A DNA stretch of 64,000 bases from Umezawaea beigongshangensis (GTDB lineage Bacteria; Actinomycetota; Actinomycetes; Mycobacteriales; Pseudonocardiaceae): positions 62,001 through 126,000 of the forward strand of contig NZ_JAEIOJ010000004.1 in NCBI RefSeq assembly GCF_016464305.1, written 5' to 3'. The notes beneath the pieces are model-generated. The model saw nothing but the letters and a program-made list of their open reading frames with translations, did no database searches and had not been told where the DNA came from. Positions 57,478-64,000 of the stretch are shown piece by piece (the first letter of the stretch is position 1; each line of letters starts with the position of its first letter). Made by a program: the position numbers and the translations under genes.

Positions 57478-58866
57478 ATGCCGGTCCCCGGCCCCGGGTA
57501 CTCGATCACCGTTCGCCTGGAGGCCCCGCCCTCCGCGAGTGCCGCGGGTGATCTCACCAGCGCGGTCGGTCGCGCCGGTGGCGTGATCACCGCGTTCGAC
57601 GTCGTGGAGTCGCACGCCGACCGCGTCGTCATCGACCTCACGTGCAACGCGCTCTCCGCGAACCACGCGAAGGACATCACCGACACCCTGGGGCTGCTGC
57701 CGGGGATCGAGGTCCGCAAGGTCTCCGACCGCACGTTCCTGGTCCACCTCGGCGGCAAGATCGAGATCAGCTCCAAGGTCCCGCTGCGCAACCGCGACGA
57801 CCTCTCCCGCGCCTACACCCCCGGCGTCGCCAGGGTGTGCCAGGCCATCGCGGAGAACCCGGACGACGCGCGCCGCCTGACCATCAAGCGCAACACCGTC
57901 GCCGTGGTCACCGACGGCTCCGCGGTGCTGGGCCTGGGCAACCTCGGTCCCGCCGCGGCCCTGCCGGTCATGGAGGGCAAGGCGGCGCTGTTCAAGAAGT
58001 TCGCCGGCGTCGACGCCTGGCCGGTCTGCCTGGACACCCAGGACACCGAGGAGATCATCCGCACGGTCGAGCTGATCGCCCCCGTCTACGGCGGCATCAA
58101 CCTGGAGGACATCGCGGCGCCGCGGTGCTTCGAGATCGAGGCCCGGCTGCGCGAGAAGCTCGACATCCCCGTCTTCCACGACGACCAGCACGGCACGGCG
58201 ATCGTCGTCGTCGGCGCGCTGCGCAACGCCCTGCGGGTCGTCGGCAAGAAGATCTCCGACTGCAAGGTCGTCGTCTGCGGCGTCGGCGCGGCCGGGTCGG
58301 CCATCATCCGCCTGCTGTGCCAGCAGAGCCCCGGTGACGTCGTCGCCGTCGACGTGGACGGCATCGTCCACCGCGACCGCGAGGGCCTGGACAGCAACCT
58401 GGCGTCCATCGCCGCCCAGACCAACAAGCACAACGTCAGCGGGCGCCTGCACGACGCGCTCGTCGGCGCGGACGTCTTCATCGGCGTCTCGGCCCCGAAC
58501 CTGTTCGGCGCCGAGCAGGTCGCGACGATGAACTCGGACGCCATCGTGTTCGCGCTGGCCAACCCGGACCCCGAGATCGACCCGATGGAGGCGCAGAAGC
58601 ACGCCGCCGTCGTGGCCACGGGCCGCAGCGACTTCCCGAACCAGATCAACAACGTGCTGGCGTTCCCCGGCGTGTTCCGCGGGCTGCTGGACGCGCACGC
58701 CAGGACCATCGACGACTCGATGCTGCTGGCCGCCGCGCACGCCATCGCCGACGTCGTGGACGGCGACCGCCTCAACGCGTCGTTCATCGTGCCCAGCGTG
58801 TTCGACACGACGGTCGCGCCCGCCGTGGCCGAGGCCGTCCGCAAGGCCGTGTCCGAGCAGGTGTGA
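57478..58866 (+). CDS. NAD(P)-dependent malic enzyme with N-terminal ACT domain
   Basis: 462 residues. An ACT domain (about 1-80, [27 protein letters not shown]) precedes the malic-enzyme core: [38 protein letters not shown] and the Rossmann motif [11 protein letters not shown]. It decarboxylates malate to pyruvate; the ACT domain suggests amino-acid feedback. ATG at 57478 follows GGGAGGT. It is the one gene here that breaks the mycobacterial Rv0863-moaC order. Confidence 0.92.
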   Translation: MPVPGPGYSITVRLEAPPSASAAGDLTSAVGRAGGVITAFDVVESHADRVVIDLTCNALSANHAKDITDTLGLLPGIEVRKVSDRTFLVHLGGKIEISSKVPLRNRDDLSRAYTPGVARVCQAIAENPDDARRLTIKRNTVAVVTDGSAVLGLGNLGPAAALPVMEGKAALFKKFAGVDAWPVCLDTQDTEEIIRTVELIAPVYGGINLEDIAAPRCFEIEARLREKLDIPVFHDDQHGTAIVVVGALRNALRVVGKKISDCKVVVCGVGAAGSAIIRLLCQQSPGDVVAVDVDGIVHRDREGLDSNLASIAAQTNKHNVSGRLHDALVGADVFIGVSAPNLFGAEQVATMNSDAIVFALANPDPEIDPMEAQKHAAVVATGRSDFPNQINNVLAFPGVFRGLLDAHARTIDDSMLLAAAHAIADVVDGDRLNASFIVPSVFDTTVAPAVAEAVRKAVSEQV

Positions 58867-58869
58867 GGC

Positions 58870-58906
58870 CGTGCGGGCCGCCCCGCTCCGGCGGGCGGCC
58901 CGCACG
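58870..58906. terminator. Hairpin terminator after malic enzyme
   Basis: 14-bp perfect stem (CGTGCGGGCCGCCC with complement) and 9-base loop, ending 2 bp before the moaC -10 box. Confidence 0.88.
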
Positions 58907-58908
58907 CC

Positions 58909-58914
58909 TAGCAT
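58909..58914 (+). promoter_or_regulatory. Probable leaderless -10 box of moaC (TAGCAT)
   Basis: TAGCAT, seven bases, ATG of moaC; no ribosome site. Confidence 0.55.
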
Positions 58915-58921
58915 CGCTGTC

Positions 58922-59404
58922 ATGAGCGAGCAGTTCACCCACCTCGACGCCAGCGGCGCCGCCCGCATGGTCGACGTCTCCGACAAGGTCCAGACCGCGC
59001 GCACGGCCGTGGCCACCGGTGTGGTCCGCACCACCGCCGAGGTGGTGGAGCTGCTCGGCTCCAGCGGACTGCCCAAGGGCGACGCGCTCGCCACGGCCAG
59101 GATCGCCGGGATCATGGCCGCGAAGCGGACCTCCGACCTCGTGCCGCTGTGCCACCCCATCTCGCTGTCGAGCGTGAAGGTGGACCTGGTCCTCGGCGCG
59201 GACGAGGTGCTGATCACCGCCACCGTGCGGACCACCGACCGCACCGGCGTCGAGATGGAGGCGCTGACCGCGGTGTCCGTCGCCGGTCTCGCGCTGCACG
59301 ACATGATCAAGTCCGTGGACCCCGCCGCCACCCTGGACGCGGTCCGCGTCCAGCGCAAGGACGGCGGCAAGAGCGGCACGTGGACCCGACCGGAGGGCCG
59401 ATGA
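58922..59404 (+). CDS. moaC: Cyclic pyranopterin monophosphate synthase MoaC
   Basis: 160 residues. [40 protein letters not shown] and DMIKSVD are MoaC motifs. With MoaA it makes cPMP from GTP, the first step of molybdenum cofactor synthesis. Overlaps the next gene (ATGA). Confidence 0.95.
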   Translation: MSEQFTHLDASGAARMVDVSDKVQTARTAVATGVVRTTAEVVELLGSSGLPKGDALATARIAGIMAAKRTSDLVPLCHPISLSSVKVDLVLGADEVLITATVRTTDRTGVEMEALTAVSVAGLALHDMIKSVDPAATLDAVRVQRKDGGKSGTWTRPEGR

Positions 59405-60342
59405 ACACCGCCCGCGTCATCACCGCCTCCAACCGCGCCTCGGCCGGTGTGTACGCCGACCGGGGAGGCCCGCTGATCGTGGAGTGGCTGCGGGGCCGCT
59501 CCTACGAGGTGGGCGAGCCCGTGGTCGTGCCGGACGGCGAGCCGGTGGCCGACGCGCTGCGACGGGCCGTGGCCGACGGGGTCGACGTGGTGATCACCAC
59601 CGGCGGCACGGGCGTCAGCCCCACCGACCGGACCCCCGAGGCGACCCTCGGCGTGCTCGACCGGGAGGTGCCCGGCCTGGCCGACGCCATCCGCGCGGCG
59701 GGCTGGCCCGGCGTGCCGACCTCCGTGCTGTCGCGCGGCGTCGCCGGGGTCGCCGGCCGGACCCTCGTGGTGAACCTGCCCGGCTCGACCGGCGGGGTGC
59801 GCGACGGCCTGGAGGTCCTGGGCGGCGTGCTGGACCACGCCGTGGACCAGCTGCGAGGCGGGGACCACGCGCCCGCGCAGCCGCACCGGCACTCGCACGG
59901 GGCGGTGCACACCGGCCCGGCGGCCGTGCTGCGCGCCACCGTGACCGAGGAGCCGCTGTCGGTCGAGGAGCACGCCGCGCTCGTCGACGACGCCGGAGCG
60001 GGAGCCGTGGTGACGTTCGCGGGCGTCGTCCGGGACCACGACGGCGGTCGCTCCGTGCGCGAGCTGGAGTACCAGGCGCACCCCAGCGCGGCCGACGTCG
60101 TCGCCGACGTCGTCGCCGAGCTGGCCACCAGGCACAGCGGCGTGCGCGCCGTCGCCGTCACCCACCGGGTCGGCCCGCTCGGCATCGGCGACGTGGCGCT
60201 CGCCGTCGCCGTCGCCGCCGAGCACCGCCGGGAGGCGTTCGCCGCCTGCTCCGACCTGGTCGACGAGGTGAAGCTGCGTCTCCCCGTCTGGAAGCGCCAG
60301 GTCTTCACCGACGGCACGGACGAGTGGGTGAACTGCCCCTGA
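59401..60342 (+). CDS. MogA-MoaE fusion protein
   Basis: 313 residues. Residues 1-150 are a MogA/MoaB-type adenylyltransferase ([35 protein letters not shown]). A His/Pro linker (about 155-172) leads to MoaE (about 175-313: [72 protein letters not shown] with the catalytic Lys). The large subunit of molybdopterin synthase is thus joined to the enzyme acting two steps later. The two are separate genes (mog, moaE2) in M. tuberculosis. No frameshift is seen. Confidence 0.92.
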   Translation: MNTARVITASNRASAGVYADRGGPLIVEWLRGRSYEVGEPVVVPDGEPVADALRRAVADGVDVVITTGGTGVSPTDRTPEATLGVLDREVPGLADAIRAAGWPGVPTSVLSRGVAGVAGRTLVVNLPGSTGGVRDGLEVLGGVLDHAVDQLRGGDHAPAQPHRHSHGAVHTGPAAVLRATVTEEPLSVEEHAALVDDAGAGAVVTFAGVVRDHDGGRSVRELEYQAHPSAADVVADVVAELATRHSGVRAVAVTHRVGPLGIGDVALAVAVAAEHRREAFAACSDLVDEVKLRLPVWKRQVFTDGTDEWVNCP

Positions 60343-60347
60343 CCCCG

Positions 60348-60366
60348 GCCTCGCCTTCGGCGAGGC
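60348..60366. terminator. Short hairpin after the MogA-MoaE gene
   Basis: GCCTCGCC-TTC-GGCGAGGC, perfect 8-bp stem, 5 bp after the stop. Confidence 0.7.
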
Positions 60367-60388
60367 GGTGAGGCCGCGCGCCCGCTGC

Positions 60389-60454
60389 GCGAGTTGAGCG
60401 CTCGGGCACCGCGAGTGGAGCGTTCGGGCACCGCGAGTGGAGCGTTCGCGGTTC
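60389..60454 (+). repeat. Three tandem 22-bp repeats (family locus C)
   Basis: Units start at 60389, 60411 and 60433 (the last degenerates after GCGAGTGGAGCGTTCG). Same family as 16119-16184 and 25033-25164. Lies between two convergent genes. Confidence 0.9.
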
Positions 60455-60478
60455 GCCGGGGCCGTGCCCCTGCGCGCG

Positions 60479-60511
60479 GGACCCCCACCGCGAGGGGTGC
60501 GGTGGGGGTCC
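60479..60511. terminator. Hairpin terminator after rpfA
   Basis: 13-bp perfect stem (GGACCCCCACCGC with complement) and 7-base loop, 18 bp beyond the rpfA stop. Confidence 0.85.
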
Positions 60512-60529
60512 GGTGCTGCTGTGCGGGCC

Positions 60530-61695
<1,166 letters not shown>

Positions 61696-61950
61696 TCAGC
61701 CACCGGCGAACGGAGGGAGCACGTCCAGCAGCGCCCCCGGTGGCACCGGCGCGGACCGGTCCCGCACGGCCACGCCGTCCAGCAGGAAGCTGGAGGCGGT
61801 CAGCACGCGCGCGAGCGCGTCGCCGTGGCGGTCGCGCACCGCCGACAGCGCGTCGGCCACGGTCGGCTCACCCGGCAGTTCGACGCTCTCGTCCTGCACG
61901 CCCGCGGCGGCGCGCGCCCCCGCGAAGTACCGCACGGTCACCCGCGTCAC
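61696..61950 (-). CDS. moaD: Molybdopterin synthase small subunit MoaD
   Basis: 84 residues from the GTG at 61950. Ubiquitin-like fold (TVRYFAGARAAAGVQDESVELPGEPTVADAL) ending in the essential Gly-Gly (PPFAGG). It supplies sulfur to cPMP with MoaE. The start lies 2 bp after the moaA stop. Confidence 0.92.
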   Translation of the reverse strand: MTRVTVRYFAGARAAAGVQDESVELPGEPTVADALSAVRDRHGDALARVLTASSFLLDGVAVRDRSAPVPPGALLDVLPPFAGG

Positions 61951-61952
61951 CC

Positions 61953-63011
61953 TCAGCCCCCGATCGCGCTCATGGGCCGGTCGGGCTGGTCGAACCCGGC
62001 CCGGTTGATCCCGTGCCCCGCCGCCTTGGCCCACATCGTGCCCCGCCACAGGTCCGCGATCTCCTCGTCGGTCGCCCCGGCCCGCAGCGGTGCCCGCAGG
62101 TCCGTCTCGCTCGTGCTGAACAGGCAGTTGCGCAGCTGTCCGTCCGCGGTGAGCCTCGTGCGGTCGCACGCGGCGCAGAACGGCCGGGTCACCGACGCGA
62201 TCACGCCGACGACCGCGGGACCGCCGTCGACCAGCCACCGCTCGGCTGGTGCGCCCCCGCGATCCGTCGACTCCGGCGCGAGGGTGAACTCGCGGCCGAG
62301 CGCGTCGAGGATCTCCTCCGCCGTCACCATGCTCGACCGGTCCCAGCCGTGCTGGGGGTCCAGCGGCATCTGCTCGATGAAGCGGAGCTGGTAGCCGTTC
62401 TCCAGCGCGAAGCGCAGCAGGGGGACGGCCTCGTCGTCGTTCACCCCGCGCAGCAGCACCGAGTTGACCTTCACCGGGGTCAGCCCCGCGTCGCGCGCCG
62501 CGGCCATGCCGGCGAACACGTCGGAGATGCGGTCGCGCCTGGTCATCTCGTGGAACCGCGCCGGGTCCAGGGTGTCCAGCGACACGTTCACCCGGTCCAG
62601 CCCGGCCTCGGCGAGTCCCGCCGCACGCTTGGCGAGGGTGATGCCGTTGGTCGTCATGGACGTATTCGGCCTCGGGGAGAGCGCGGTGGTGGCGGCGATC
62701 ACCTTCTCGATGCCGGGTCGCAGCAGCGGTTCGCCACCGGTGAACCGCACGTCCGTCACACCGAGCCGCGTCACCGCGATCGAGACGAGCCGGGCCAGTT
62801 CGTCGTCGCTCAGCAGTTCCGGCTTCGGCAGCCAGTCCAGCCCCTCGGCGGGCATGCAGTAGGTGCACCGCAGGTTGCAGCGGTCGGTCAGCGACACCCG
62901 CAGGTCCGTGGCCACCCGGCCGAAGCGGTCCACGAGGTGGGGCGATTCGGGTCGTGCGGACACGTCGGGCGCGCTGCGCACGACGGGGACTCCCAGGTTC
63001 ACCGCAGTCAC
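61953..63011 (-). CDS. moaA: GTP 3',8-cyclase MoaA (radical SAM)
   Basis: 352 residues. N-terminal cluster CNLRCTYC (C45, C49, C52), GGEPLLRPG, C-terminal cluster FCAACDRTRLTADGQLRNCLF and the terminal Gly-Gly (SAIGG) needed for activity. It rearranges GTP for MoaC. The GTG at 63011 follows GGGGAAG; a second GTG at 63002 is possible. Confidence 0.95.
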   Translation of the reverse strand: MTAVNLGVPVVRSAPDVSARPESPHLVDRFGRVATDLRVSLTDRCNLRCTYCMPAEGLDWLPKPELLSDDELARLVSIAVTRLGVTDVRFTGGEPLLRPGIEKVIAATTALSPRPNTSMTTNGITLAKRAAGLAEAGLDRVNVSLDTLDPARFHEMTRRDRISDVFAGMAAARDAGLTPVKVNSVLLRGVNDDEAVPLLRFALENGYQLRFIEQMPLDPQHGWDRSSMVTAEEILDALGREFTLAPESTDRGGAPAERWLVDGGPAVVGVIASVTRPFCAACDRTRLTADGQLRNCLFSTSETDLRAPLRAGATDEEIADLWRGTMWAKAAGHGINRAGFDQPDRPMSAIGG

Positions 63012-63250
63012 CTTCCCCAGAGTAATCCGCTGACACGGGCGAGTGGTGCTCCTGGAGCGACGGGTGCACGTCGGGTCACCGCGCGCAGCGGCGCCGCGCC
63101 TCTCGGCGCTGGAGCGCTCCGGCCACGTGCGGTGCCGGGGGAGCGCGCCGTGGCCGAGCGCTGCGACCGGGAGCTGATCGAGGAGTCCCGCGGGCACGTC
63201 GTCGGGTCGTGAGCTGGCCGCGCCCTCTCCAGCGGGTGAATCATGGGCGC

Positions 63251-64000
63251 ATGTCGGAGAGCGAGCCCAAGCGCTGGAACTACCTGATGGACATGGACGG
63301 GGTCCTGGTGCACGAGGAGCACCTGATCCCCGGCGCGGACGAGTTCGTCGCCGAGCTGCGCGCGAACGAGGTCCCGTTCATGGTCCTGACCAACAACTCG
63401 ATCTACACGCCCCGCGACCTGCGGGCCCGGTTGCTGCGCACGGGGCTCGACGTGCCCGAGTCGTCGATCTGGACGTCGGCGCTGGCGACGGCCAAGTTCC
63501 TCGACTCGCAGCGCCCCAACGGCTCCGCGTTCGTCATCGGCGAGGCCGGGCTGACCACCGCGCTGCACGAGGCCGGGTACGTCCTGACCGACCGCGACCC
63601 CGACTACGTGGTGCTGGGCGAGACCCGCACCTACAGCTTCACCGCCATCACCAGGGCCATCCGCCTGGTGGAGGAGGGCGCGAAGTTCATCGCGACCAAC
63701 CCCGACGCGACCGGTCCGTCCCGCGAGGGCTCGCTGCCCGCCACCGGCGCGGTGGCCGCGCTGATCGAGCGCGCGTCCGGCCGTGCCCCGTACTACGTGG
63801 GCAAGCCGAACCCGCTGATGATGCGCTCGGCGCTGCGCGCGCTGGGCACGCACTCGGAGAACACCCTGATGATCGGCGACCGGATGGACACCGACGTCCG
63901 GTCGGGCCTGGAGGCCGGGTTGCAGACCGTCCTGGTGCTCAGCGGCATCTCGGCCGACTCCACGGCCGAGCTGTACCCGTTCCGGCCCACGAGGGTCGTC
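63251..64000 (+). CDS. NagD-type HAD-IIA phosphatase (3' end outside window)
   Basis: 250 residues visible; the frame is still open at the right edge. HAD motif 1 YLMDMDGVLV, motif 2 LTNNS, cap domain, Lys in GKPNPLMM and motif 4 MIGDRMDTDV. It probably removes phosphate from small nucleotides or sugar phosphates; true substrates of NagD-like enzymes vary. The ATG at 63251 is the likely start though the ribosome site is weak. Confidence 0.9.
   Translation, partial: MSESEPKRWNYLMDMDGVLVHEEHLIPGADEFVAELRANEVPFMVLTNNSIYTPRDLRARLLRTGLDVPESSIWTSALATAKFLDSQRPNGSAFVIGEAGLTTALHEAGYVLTDRDPDYVVLGETRTYSFTAITRAIRLVEEGAKFIATNPDATGPSREGSLPATGAVAALIERASGRAPYYVGKPNPLMMRSALRALGTHSENTLMIGDRMDTDVRSGLEAGLQTVLVLSGISADSTAELYPFRPTRVV

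Noticed and set aside
54820-60225. A 1801-residue minus-strand open frame spanning malic enzyme and moa genes
   Set aside because: Only the part up to 57084 matches a family. The rest is antisense to clear genes (malic enzyme, moaC, MogA-MoaE) and is a high-GC shadow frame.
63008-63853. Minus-strand ORF over the NagD-type gene
   Set aside because: Antisense to a HAD phosphatase with all motifs intact.

Overview
The window is about 72-75% G+C by eye, with strong GC bias at third codon positions, many GTG starts and frequent 4-base stop/start overlaps (ATGA, GTGA). Gene content (DasR/das chitin system, conservon, Rpf with a LysM domain, mycobacterial-type gene order) points to a filamentous actinomycete, most likely Pseudonocardiales (Saccharothrix/Lentzea/Actinosynnema-like). 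No rRNA, tRNA, CRISPR array, insertion sequence or prophage is visible. It reads as ordinary chromosome with a few accessory insertions.

Layout. (1) 1-6.8 kb: N-acetylglucosamine/chitobiose uptake and catabolism. A DasABC-type ABC importer, a cytoplasmic GH3 hexosaminidase and a SIS-type isomerase/deaminase run leftward, with a DasR repressor gene diverging. (2) 6.8-12.7 kb: MFS exporter, PLP dehydratase, a proline/threonine-tailed membrane protein, a secreted S1 protease preceded by two tiny ORFs, and a LigB dioxygenase. (3) 12.7-32.5 kb: thiE, thiO-thiS-thiG, (MarR, beta protein), thiD-thiC, def, a DUF3263 gene, a LytR_C gene, a CDC48-like AAA ATPase, pssA, psd, moeA, AIM24, a Ser/Thr kinase and groEL. 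This order matches, from memory, Mycobacterium tuberculosis Rv0414c-Rv0440. Two TPP riboswitches control the thi genes and two CIRCE elements precede groEL. (4) 32.5-37 kb: a CHAT-TPR protease, a carboxypeptidase-regulatory-like protein, an ECF sigma factor and an unannotated 53-residue peptide. This is the best candidate for an undescribed system. (5) 37-42.3 kb: cutC and a second sugar ABC importer with a GH20 hexosaminidase, preceded by a DasR-like operator. (6) 42.3-49.2 kb: PspC, XdhC, MenC, an XPB helicase, two LppU-like paralogues and an NMT1-type binding protein. (7) 49.6-54.7 kb: a conservon (histidine-kinase-like, roadblock, DUF742, small GTPase). (8) 54.8-63 kb: XPB-associated protein, a small ORF, malic enzyme, moaC, a MogA-MoaE fusion, rpfA, moaD, moaA. 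Apart from the malic enzyme this follows M. tuberculosis Rv0862c-Rv0869c. (9) The right edge cuts a NagD-type HAD phosphatase.

Functional links. Two GlcNAc/chitin operons 32 kb apart share DasR-type operators, one of them inside a coding region. Thiamine and molybdenum cofactor synthesis are nearly complete; thiF, moaB and moeB are not seen. A 22-bp tandem repeat family sits at three gene 3' ends. Several genes start a few bases after a TANNNT -10 box and are probably read from leaderless mRNAs.
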